Source of the DNA: Echinococcus granulosus
Taxonomy: Eukaryota; Platyhelminthes; Cestoda; Cyclophyllidea; Taeniidae
Length of the DNA: 64,000 nt
Assembly (NCBI RefSeq): GCF_000524195.1
Contig: NW_020170383.1
Coordinates: 1,208,194 to 1,272,193, forward strand
Reading direction: 5' to 3'
This document shows, piece after piece, positions 37,498 through 48,300 of the stretch. The position numbers and the translations under genes were made by a program. The notes under the pieces are model-generated. The model did no database searches and was not told where the DNA came from. It worked only from the letters and a program-made list of their open reading frames with translations. The stretch's first letter is position 1, and each line of letters opens with the position of its first letter.

Positions 37498-38454
37498 ATG
37501 GCACCATATATTCGGAAGACTTCGTCTAAAGTTGTTCCACCGCAAGATGCCCCATCTTTAAATTCACACAACGATGCGTTAGCTAGTTCATTGTCTGATT
37601 CACCTGGAGACCGCAACAATAATGGTGTACACCTATTATCACTTCAAAAGCGGCTTACACCATGGGAACGTTGGATGGCCAAGAAAGAAGCAGACCGCGA
37701 CAAAGCCACACTCGAATTAACGAAGTTGAAGGTAAACAATCAGAACAGTTCTACTTATGTAAAATAAGTAACAATTTTACCTCTCAAGGCCTTTTCAAAA
37801 GGCACAGAACGAAAGCAAACGCCAACTAGAAGAGCAGAAGCGTCTAGAAAGGAAACGAATTGAGAAGGCGAAAGTGCAGGAGTGGATTGAAAACAAAAAT
37901 ATGGATGCTATGAAGCAGAAGAAGCTGGCAGAAATCGCCAGGTTGGAACAGAAAGCTGAGGCTACCAAAAAGAAAGCGCAGCAGGTATTTGATCTCATTT
38001 TCATCCGAATGCATTAATAGTCGCTACTAACACCAGCGAATTTTTTAAACAGGTTGACCACAAATTTGAAGTGCATTTTGCATGAATAGAGTCACTTAAC
38101 AACAGAGGATGGAGGTGCTTTTTGTTTACTGCCGAACAGATAAGAGCCAAGGAGAGGTATCAGGAATGGCTGAACAGGAAGCGGCAGGAAGAACAGGCGG
38201 AGAGTCGACGTTATGAGGAGGAGCGTTACGTGCGCGAATTGGCGCAGCAGGAGAAGCGTCGACAGGCGGAGGCCTCCTTTCAGGCCTGGCTACGCAGTCA
38301 CAAGGTCTCTGCTACTGCCGCCAACAGACGCTCACCCCACAGCTACTGCATCGCCGATGGTATGCTCATCAGTAAGTCGCCACACGAATGGAGGCTCTTT
38401 ACCTCAAGATTAAGAAAAAAATCTCATCTTGATGATGACTTTCTGTTCGACTGA
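37498..38454 (+). CDS. CCDC34: CCDC34-like coiled-coil protein
   Basis: Three exons: 37498-37731, 37802 (or 37808)-37984 and 38140-38454, giving about 243 residues. After a Ser/Asn-rich start it has the family's entry motif TPWERWMAKKE (residues 54-64). A long, highly charged Glu/Lys/Arg/Gln coiled coil follows (about 62-190), with repeated W-containing units (QEWIENKN, YQEWLNRKR, FQAWLRSHK) as in vertebrate CCDC34. A conserved tail element HSYCIADGMLI corresponds to the vertebrate SYGYANGKL segment. Vertebrate CCDC34 is linked to sperm flagella and cilia; that role here is inference. The frame is open upstream of the chosen ATG, but a strong acceptor (TTTTTTTACCTTCAG) ends 10 nt before it, so the ATG is probably the first codon after a splice. 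An AATAAA occurs at 38733-38738. Confidence 0.86.
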
Positions 38455-41400
38455 CATGTTTACATCAAAGACCGAACTATAGAATTCAGTTACTGGTAAA
38501 TGCAGTGGTTCCTCTTGTACTCGTGCAATGAAAAGTTTCAAACCAGACTTAAACTAAACCGAGACTACCTGCTGTTTTATGCCTTTTAAGGAAGATTTTA
38601 CCCAGTGTTTGCAGACCCTAACGCTTTTTATTGAAGACTAGTTGCTAACTTGGATATATGAGTTATTCCCCTGTGACCGCAACCGAAGGACGCATTTATG
38701 AGGTCGATATGACGGTGAAAGTTTTCCTGCCGAATAAAATTGCGCGACGCATGCTGCATCTTGGATCTCATGACCTTCGACAGTAAAAAGCTCTCTTGTT
38801 ATTTTCTTTTGCAATGCACATAATCAAAAATGCTGGGTGAATGACTATAAAAATAGGTCTAATATTGTTATATTGACACACAATTGATAATATGTCAAGT
38901 TTTAATGTCAGCTGATGCATTCATCCCAGACAATGTTCAGATAGGCAATGCAATCTTTTTTATGAGTGAAACTCCCCGACCATGGGTTGACGAAGTGGTC
39001 TCAATCCGTTTCCCTTGCTTTGTATACTCTACCAAATGAGACTATAAATTAAACGCTAGGCACTATCGTGATTCGTAAACTGGGATGTTAACGCATCGGC
39101 TGTCAAAAGACGATGTTCTCTTTCAGCCTGCATAAGGCCCATTACCGAGCGCTGTGCTGCATTTAAATACCGGGAGTAATTTGCCACTCTGACGGACGGT
39201 TCGCCACATCAGCTGTGGTGCTCCTGCATGGCAGGCATGCTAGCGCAAGTGCGCTGTACGAAGCCACCTTTGGTATGCTCACCCACTACGCCCGTCTAAT
39301 GCTTCGCGAGCTTCTCCCAGAACCGTTGCGAGTTACACTCCTTGGGTGGTTGCTTCTACCGTTTCCTTACTTTAGAATGCTGCTCCCGAATTCGGTGCAG
39401 AGTTATACTGCTTTTTAGCCTTTTTCCATTTCTAATCCTTGTACTTTTTTAATTTTAGAATATTTTGATCGAACCTCCGCCCCAGAACCAGAATTCTTCA
39501 ATAAAAAAGGCTGGATTTCGTGAAATTTTAATGCAATTCCTTATGACGGTTTTACATTTTCGCTTGAAAAGAAATTAATCTTGTTAAAATGGACTGCAGG
39601 CTACTGCAAACCTACACATTGTGCTCGAATATTTGCTATTTTAGTGTTATTTAAAATACATTTTAGTAGCGCCTGAAGGGAAAATAAAGGGCCTTCAAAT
39701 AACTTTTACGAGTACATCAGAGTTAATTTGTCGGCAAATCTGAACTGCATAATAACAAGCGGTATTATTTTTAAGCACGTTGGCTGGTGCAGTCAGTGGA
39801 CCTGGTTTTGCGGCCCTTCAGAGGTCACACTTTATGACTGATTTTGACGGCTTATTGGCATTGCTACCACCCAATGGGGCTAATCAGTTTAGCCAAATTA
39901 TGCGAAGTGAACTTTATTTCACCCTTGATAGGGATAATGAAATAACAACATCCATGTTCCTCAACTAGTCTATCGCCTAGTTTCTAACAGTAACTGGAGC
40001 ACCAGGCTCTGTTTTGGATCAGTCCGTAGATGCTGTTCCTTCAGAAGAGTTGACAGATGTAGGTGAACCTTTCCATCAATTTTCCTATAACTACTGTATT
40101 CAATCGGAAAGAGGAATACTCTCGGCATTGTCTCCTCTGATAATATAGTATTTATTTCAGATTACTTGTAAATGTATTCACGCTAATGTCATTTGCTCAA
40201 AGATTAGGCGATAGCATTGAAAATTTAGTTCTGCCTTTGGTTAGCCTAAAAAACTTTTCAAATGGGTCCCTTAAAACAGTCAGGTTTGTGCTGACTGCCC
40301 CAGTTTGGAATTGAGACAAGGAATATGTGTTCCCAAAATTGTCCAGTCACGGATTTGACGTTTTCGGAGCACTTTAACGTATTTTACTCGACTAGTACTA
40401 AAAATTCCCATGCTGCTAAGAAAAGCCATGGGATTAGTTAGCATGTTTACCACTTGTGTGCGTACCGTCTTTGGTACATCTGGTCCAGTCGAGCCGACTG
40501 CGCCGACAATCTACTTGCTTGTATGACGCATCAATAATTATTTAAGAGTTTTTCTGGGGAGACTGTTTTACTTAAAAATAAGTATCAACTCTGTCGGCCG
40601 TTAGGTCTGCACGCATATTCTTCTCCTCTCCGTACTTGCTCTTTACTGGCATATTGCCATATGTTTTGCGATTCAAATGAGTGCTTCATCCCTACATGAG
40701 CGTTGAAAGTGTGCGCCAATTATATTTGCTGCGGATATCGTGGGAGTAACTTGATCCCGTTCAATGAGCGAAACTGTTGGGTCGGCTGTAAAAGTCTTTG
40801 AAAATAGACAGCTAATTTGAGGGTTGAAAATGTTCATTCCCGGGTGAAGTAACGGCAAACGAAATAAGACGTTGCACAATTATGATGGCAAATCCCTGTA
40901 GTAGAGCTGGCCTTTAGTTGCAAAATTGAAAAAATCTTTGCGTGTGATGTAAACTGATCTGATAATTGGCGATTAAATCTAAGGCAATATGTGTGTAAAG
41001 CAGTGTCAAAGCCACGTAATCTTGCCACTTATGTAAGTGTGAGTCAAAGCCTGCTTTTTCAAGCAGCTGTGCATCATCACAGCAAGTCAGCACTGAGTTG
41101 ACACAGTAGTCTAACTCTCCTTAGTTAATCCACACAAAAACGGTACTTGAAAGATACAGTGAGTATGCGGCGACCCAACTGCATGCTCTTGGAGGTGGGT
41201 GACCAGGTAAACGCATTATAGAGGGTGAGGTGCGCTTACCGTCTTTTATCGCAAATTAACACTGGTGAGATACCTTTTGGAAAGGCTTCCAATGCAAGAC
41301 AGCGCCAGATGATTAGCTTTTACAGTTAAATCGTCAAAAATTTGGGGATTCATCCTTTAGGCAAGTTCAATTTGTACTCCAAAAATAGCCTATGAGAAAA

Positions 41401-44145
41401 ACTATTTATGATAGCTTGCTAGTGAGCTATTAATAAAGTACAGTGCTACCAGTAGTGATTAACGAGCTGTAAAAAACTTTGCTGAAGGGTTATGTGATTG
41501 AGGCAGAGTTCCTAAATGATTTTAAAGCCATAAATCTTACTGAATGATTACAGTTGGACTTCGGATTATAATCTACACCTGGGCTCACAATAAAATGTGC
41601 ACAAATAAATACTACGGCCTCCTGCTATTAGGAGGCCATATTAGGTGACCAATACGTACTAATTGGACTGCCTAAAAGGGAACATGTTGATAAAGTCGGA
41701 GGCCTAATCACGCGACTTTACCAGCAACCACTCATTAGAAAAATACCTTTTTCGAATTGGGTAAGTAAACTTAGAGGTTGATAAACATCTAATTTTCGCC
41801 AGGTATTCGGTCGAATAGTTATCAGAGTGCCACCTCCATGTATCCGGAAGTCTCTAAATGTAGTTCATGCTTGAGACATTCCACTTTCACAGCACCTGCG
41901 TAAAGAATGATAATGGGTGTTATTCACACGGACGCATCCGCATTCAAATCTGCAGGACATGTCAACTCCTTTAAAACAATATCCGAAGTTTGCTCTGCAT
42001 CTTCGTACGCATCCTTAAAAAAGTCGAAAAGGGAATGGTGATACAAGTCCAATAAACTCTAGTAAACTCGCGAAGGAAATCTCCTTTGATAATTGTTTTC
42101 GGCAGAGGCTAGGTAATGACCATCCGTGAATATCACAGAGGCTCCAGGAATGAATTACCTACTTATTTCACAAAAAAAATGAAGCAATGTTCTCTGAACA
42201 ATAAGAGATTATAGAAATATTATCCACGCAATTGCTAAAACTGCTGCAATCAAATCGCATTGTTTGGAAAATTCATAAGTTCAGACAGATTTTCTCGACT
42301 AACATTTGCTTCTAGTTTCTATCGAACATTTTAGGTTTTTATTTGCCTTGATCTGTTTGATATTTTACCCGATAGACAAATTACCTCTAAACTCCGAAAT
42401 AGCCGAACAGCATCAAGTCCATTGATTTCATCCTGAAGGCTTCTGAAGGAGTTTTTATTTGTTAATGAGTGTTGTCTACTTCTTGCTCACAGCTTTGGTT
42501 CCAGTTTATTCTCTAAAGGCGTGTATCTGTGTCCATGCATTACAATAAGTACCTAAACAGACAGAAATCCTCTACGCAAATTAAGCACTGAGATTTGAAG
42601 TTTTGGAAAGCATTTCCAAGGTGGAAATTGGGTTAATGGTTGACATCCATAAATTTTATTCGACGGAATTTTTATGAACAGATACTGCTGACCTGAATGC
42701 TAGCTAAGCATTAGTTGTGTAACGCAGTCCCACCCGGATTCGGTGGTTCAGTGCAGTGGGAATCGCCTGTCCTCATGCAGTTGAACTGGAGCATGCGCAC
42801 AGTTCGCATGCTGGTAGTTCTAATGCGGGTCAGAGTTCTTACCAATAAGGGACTTCGAAATATGCATACGTATGTGCAAGGAATGGATTCGCTCGAAATT
42901 TTGATTTTGTATATGCAGGTTAGGAAATCATGCAATGCACATTACTCAGAGCCTGGAGGAAGGAAACCTTGAATTACCGATATTAGTTATTGCAGACTTG
43001 TTTGATAAAATGTATCATTTTTACGAAGCATACTGCCAAAAGCTCTGATGAATGTGCGTAATTTAACTTTTCAGGGAATTGGATTATCAGTGTGCACGAT
43101 TCCTCTATATGGGCGCCTAAATGCCAGTCGATGTTGTAAGTCGATCGCCTATTTTGAATTTTCCCTCCTAAGCGTTATTTTTTTGACACAACCAATTGCT
43201 AGGTCATGTCGTTCGAATCCAAGAGCGTTTTGCAATCTTACATATTATAACCATTTCAAATATTCGACTTGAGTCATTTCATCGGGCGTGATAAGCAACT
43301 GTGATACAAGAGCCGGCTCGTTAATGTACCGGGGTCCTTATCAAATCGAGTGATTAAGCAGGCAGGCAGAGGTGGGTACTAAATGGCGTAACGGCATTAG
43401 GCATGATAGCATTAAATGCCAACTTATCGCTGTACACAAGAATTCAAAACTTGCGTTTAGCCGACTGAAGATAATCAAGTCATGTGTTGTGGTGACAAAG
43501 AAGTTAGGCTTAGTACATTCTCAGATGGAGGGATCGGTAAGCATGGTAGGCAAATTAATGCATCTTCTGAAAGATGGACTTTTACACTATCGCCAACCTA
43601 CGTGCACCAATTTACAAATACTACATATGCCAAACTGTGAGCTGCATCAAACTACAGGACAGAGTATCGGTTATGCGCAGATAAGGTCGTTTTAAGCTCA
43701 GTGATACTTTTTATGACACAGTGTGGTGTAAGACACTAGAGTTGAAATTAAAAATGGGTACGTTTAAAAAAGTATCGGCTTAAAAAAATAACACAATTTA
43801 AAGGGGTTGATACTAACTCTGATAACGAACTTAAAGCGGATGGGGTGACAATCTACATACGCATAAAGGGCGAGGATCTAATTGGTACTACGACCAAAAT
43901 ATTCAAGCCTAAAGAGTTAAAAATTATTCATTTAAAAAAAGTGCTGTTCAGCTTTGCACATTATAACGTACCTGGCTTTTGTGAATTTCAAACCGAGAAG
44001 CATAAATACTAGTAAGGACGATGCACACTTGCATTCTCTCAATCATGCATAAGCTTACTGTCAAAATTACGCAATAAATGGAAGATTAAAGTAAACACTA
44101 GGTTCAAAAGAAGCAGAATCTTGAGTGATGAAGGTTAACTAGCGT
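38455..44145. other. Spacer between CCDC34 and synaptotagmin with a few coding-like islands
   Basis: No family is recognisable. Plus-strand islands that look less random than their surroundings are 38658-38786 (ATG-started, 42 codons, but containing the CCDC34 poly(A) signal), about 39190-39418 (GC-rich, hydrophobic C-terminal half), 39780-39968, and 42715-42918 (ending at a possible donor, GCAG/GTTAGG). I cannot link them into a model with consistent splice phases. The rest is AT-rich and featureless to my reading. Confidence 0.4.
38733..38738 (+). terminator. AATAAA, probable polyadenylation signal of CCDC34
   Basis: A canonical hexamer 279 nt downstream of the CCDC34 stop on the same strand. 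No other AATAAA was noticed between the stop and this site. Confidence 0.5.
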
Positions 44146-45315
44146 CTAGTGGTGTTCGACCTTGGGAACAATGGAATGCCACATAGCTACTGGTCTACCG
44201 GGGCTCTGGATCATTTCATTCCATTGTTTCTGATTAGATGCCTCGTTCACAGTTGTTCCAAGATGAACCTTTCCAAAGGTCCTTAGCAGTCCTCCATGAG
44301 CCCGGTACTTGATACTACATGTCAGATCTGCAACTATAAGTTTGTCTCGTCTCACGTTAAATATCAGGGTCTCGCCGAAATAAGGATTAACATTGCCTTC
44401 ACGGAAGCCTGTCTTTTTGTTGGCAAGCTTCTTATTTCCAATGTGCAGAGTAACCGAGACTTGAGTATCTGGATACCGCTTTCCGTGCAACAGAGGGAGC
44501 GCCAGCTGGCGTGCCTCTAAAATGTGCACATGAAGTTCCTCTGATTGAAGCACCTGCTTGAGAACTATACAAAGTTGCCCTGGCTCATCATCTGCGCCTA
44601 ATGATGGGCCCAAATATCCCACAGCTTCATACGTCTTCCCAACGTAGTTCTCCATAGGAATCGCCTCCAGACTGACAAACACCTCACCAACGACAAGATC
44701 CTTCAAGTTTGAGTCGTAGTCATAGACAATCAAGCGAATATGGGCTCGTTTTAGGCAATCATAAGGCAGTTTGTAGCTGAATTGCTCATTGAAACACGCG
44801 CTTTGGCAGTTATGCTTGATGTCCGTCTTGTAAATTGGCGACCTTTGCTTATGCTTTGGTTTGGGCTTGTCGACGGGATCATCGATGACGAGAATCACTT
44901 TAACATAGGGATCCAGCTGATCAGAGGCCGACTTGGCACTCAAGTCCATAACTTGAATGACACCCACTTTCAGTTCGTTTGTCTTCATACTGTATTCGAG
45001 AGAGTACTCCAACGTCCCTAGGGCATCCACCTTACCACCCTGACCTGGCAATTGATCGACATAAAGAGATGGCATTTTCTGATAGGTAGGTCTGTGTTTC
45101 TGGCGCTTGGAGCAGCAACACCTGAAGATACAAATTAGCAGAACACACCCGAGAATTATAGCGATGAAAATTAGGATGAGAACGAAGATGAGTAAAGCAC
45201 TGTTGGTAATGTTAAGAACGCCACCAGACCACGCGAGGAAGGAGTTTGACATAAGATGATCGGGCTGGGGAGTGGTAGCGAATTGTGTTACGCTGGTGAC
45301 CGCCTTCGTGATCAT
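44146..45315 (-). CDS. Synaptotagmin, intronless; C2B lacks calcium ligands
   Basis: Synaptotagmins are vesicle membrane proteins that couple calcium and phospholipid binding to exocytosis. The single frame gives 389 residues from ATG, a normal length. A short lumenal N-terminus (1-40, one NIT glycosylation site) precedes a transmembrane helix (about 41-64) and a Cys cluster (CRCCC-like, 62-68) suited to palmitoylation. Then come a linker, C2A (about 98-235) and C2B (about 245-385). C2A keeps acidic loop residues at D124, D135 (DPYVKV) and D199/D201 (YDYD) and has the FNEQFSYKLPY strand. C2B has the fold landmarks (GFREGNVNPYFGETLIF, WNEM, final WHSI), but its calcium loops read RYPDTQV and IKYRAHG. 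Most of the expected aspartates are missing, so C2B is probably calcium-independent. The lack of introns is unusual for the family. The subtype cannot be assigned. Confidence 0.93.
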   Translation of the reverse strand: MITKAVTSVTQFATTPQPDHLMSNSFLAWSGGVLNITNSALLIFVLILIFIAIILGCVLLICIFRCCCSKRQKHRPTYQKMPSLYVDQLPGQGGKVDALGTLEYSLEYSMKTNELKVGVIQVMDLSAKSASDQLDPYVKVILVIDDPVDKPKPKHKQRSPIYKTDIKHNCQSACFNEQFSYKLPYDCLKRAHIRLIVYDYDSNLKDLVVGEVFVSLEAIPMENYVGKTYEAVGYLGPSLGADDEPGQLCIVLKQVLQSEELHVHILEARQLALPLLHGKRYPDTQVSVTLHIGNKKLANKKTGFREGNVNPYFGETLIFNVRRDKLIVADLTCSIKYRAHGGLLRTFGKVHLGTTVNEASNQKQWNEMIQSPGRPVAMWHSIVPKVEHH

Positions 45316-48300
45316 GTTTCAGCAATAAAAGCACAAAACATGAATAGCAGCGCTATCGACAACCAATGATGCAGAAAATGAGCACAAACTTTGCCCCTAA
45401 GTCGATGAAAGTGTGAAAAGACGCCTTTGGATTCCGATTGGTTCATCCACACGGCGAGCTCGAGAGTGTGCCATGAGTGTGCCTCAAGAAAAAAATTTAT
45501 GCACAAGCCACAAATGCAATTGGATACTCTGTAATGTCGTGTCGGAGCGCTAGTTAACCACTGAATATGCAAAAACCGGAAAGTCGTACTGGTTTATGAT
45601 CCACCCTCTGAATCAAGGAAAAGGCTATTTTGACCTAATACTATTTGATTCTGTTTTGGATTAATGAAAAAATTAAAAAGAGCTCACACCGGACGCAAGA
45701 ATGAAACATGATCCAATTAGCCAAAACCACTGGAAGAAAAGTCTTAGCCTCTGAAACGTCCCAGGATTGATGAACTTGAAGATGACTACGTCGTTTTGGG
45801 TAAGTAATTTACCCAAAAGTAAATAAATAAAACTGATTTCTACCGCTTTACTGTCTCAGTTCGTAAAATTGACCACCGAATATTGGTCGGCAAAGTTTAA
45901 TTTAAAACTCTGAACTAACTAATTTTTGCTAAAATAATTAAATTCATTAGCCCAACACAAACTTCATTATTAATTTAAGCTTTGCATCTTGGGAGAATTG
46001 CTCCCTTCGAAGACTTGCTCTCATGTGAGATGTTGAAATCTAAAGTGAATGACAAAAATACTAAATTACCAAAGTGGTTTTAGCATCACGGACTTGTCAT
46101 ACACTTGGAGAAATTACTTCAATGCACCTCAATTTGAGAGGAAGCAGTAAAGATAAAAAGTACCCGAAGGGGAAAATTTGGCTGTAATATTTATAAATAA
46201 AACATGAATGCTACGTTTCTTCAAAGTGTTTGTAAACATCGCTGCATTAAACTGGAAATTTATTCCAGCTACTACCATTCTGACTAAAAGCAGAGCATAA
46301 ACCTCACTTTTTTGCAATTTCAAAAAATTCCGCTTCCATTTTGCATAGCTTTGACTGTAATGCTTTAGTAGTCTACTGAACTGCGTTTGATCACTTAAGG
46401 CTCCGCAAACTGTGCTTCCACTTGGCGCCATGGCCATGACTTCCTACAATTTTAGAAAAGACTCAGGACGCTACATCAAACTTTAGAATTTTTGTTTGTC
46501 TTGGAAGCGTTTCGGTCTAATCTAATAGTTTGTTCTTAAAATAGATTTCCTGTTGTGATTTAGCATTCCGAAGAGGTGACATAGGAAAGTGGTACTAACA
46601 AGTTCCTCAGCCTTAAGATTGCAATTAATTATGAAAGAAACAGAGGAGTCTAGTCAATAACCCCCTCTGACAGGCCTTTTATATTTTAACTAAAAGATGA
46701 AGAAAGCTAAAATTTCAACTATTATGCTTTCCATATAGAATGAGCAATGGTGCTTAAAAAGTGATTCAAACTGTGCTCGAATTCTGATCAACCGTTTCCT
46801 ATCAAGTGGCCATTTTAGTTATAATGCTCGATCAAGTAAGGAAAGCAAAAAATAGAAACGAATAATTTTTAGGTCATGTATGTATTGTACACCAAGAAGA
46901 CGAATTTAAGATGATATTAAAGTACTAATTGCGGTGAATCTTTTCAAGATTGCTTTCAGTTCAAGATATTTTCGGGTTACACTGTTATTTCCACGAGTCG
47001 GTAACCCATATAAATAAAGAGTAGGCAGATTGAGATTCTTTACGCTTTTTTATTTTAAGTAGCAACCCGCCGTCATCTAAACTGCCTGTTAAATATCCTG
47101 ATTCGCCTTAGTGGTTATGGTCTTTTTCTTAATAAGAAAAATTAGATTTTGCAAGGCTAGTTCTCTCTTTGAATGGTCTCTATTAGGTGATATTATTACA
47201 ATTTGGTGTTGGCCACTGTTATAAGTGGCGAAAGTACTTTATTAAAAAACACATGGAAGCAGAAGGTTAAATGCTTTGATAATGGGTTTTTGTGCATTCA
47301 TGGATTGCAGGGAGAATATAGTCGGACAGCAATACAAAAATGCAGTCATCTCGAGAGTTCTTGAAGTAACCGTTCCAATTATTTAGAGGGAATTATAATT
47401 AGAAATTAAATGTTCAGCATCCTTTGTCTGAAAAAAAAACTGTTGTGGCTAACAGCCTTTTAATGTTTAACTCTTAAGGTTGCGTTTTGGGAACTCAATA
47501 ATCACAAAAGCAATTTGACATCACAAATAGAAGTTTTCATGTTATTAAACTTTATCGTCCAAATATGCCCAATATGACTTTCCACTGTTACGGTTCAGAG
47601 ATGCTGATAAATTGCGTCCCGTTGTTTTTTAAATATTTACAACTTAGCGAAAGTCCTGTTGAGTTCAATTTGTTTAGCATCGGCCTTCTTTTAATAGACC
47701 CGGTACTAGATATTACCCATTTGACTGCCTTTAGCGGGAGTGGTTTTCTCATTTGGCTTTTTTTTGTTCCGCTGGCAACCGCTTATCATGGGACTTAATT
47801 TCGTCTTTTTTTCAAAAGTAGAATGAATTTGCAACTTCTAAATGAAGTAAATTTGCAATCTTTGAAAATATGGAAATAATAAATGGGTTAGGGATATAAA
47901 CCCACCACTTTCATGTCCGTGTTTTCATATCTAACTATTTACACTCAAATTCAGCGTTTAAACTTGGTATTTTTCAGCATGGGCGCCTATTTCCCCCTCA
48001 GCAAACTTTTGTTAAGGCAATTAATAAGTAAAACTGACCTCTCAACCTTTTGTCACGTCCTTATTATGCATCGCTGCCACCTCCTTGACCAAACATGGGC
48101 AATAGTCTTGGAGGTTTTGTCCCAAAGTTTGCATTAATAAAAGGGTTTTTTCGAGTCTATATTAATTTGATGTTGTGAGCAAAAAGGTATTTTGTTTTCT
48201 AATAATTACACGTTAGATGCGATTTGGAAAGTTCGAGTCTACTTTTATTACTTATTTTCGAGCATAGATTTCGTTATCAATATCACTATTTTAGAGTAAT

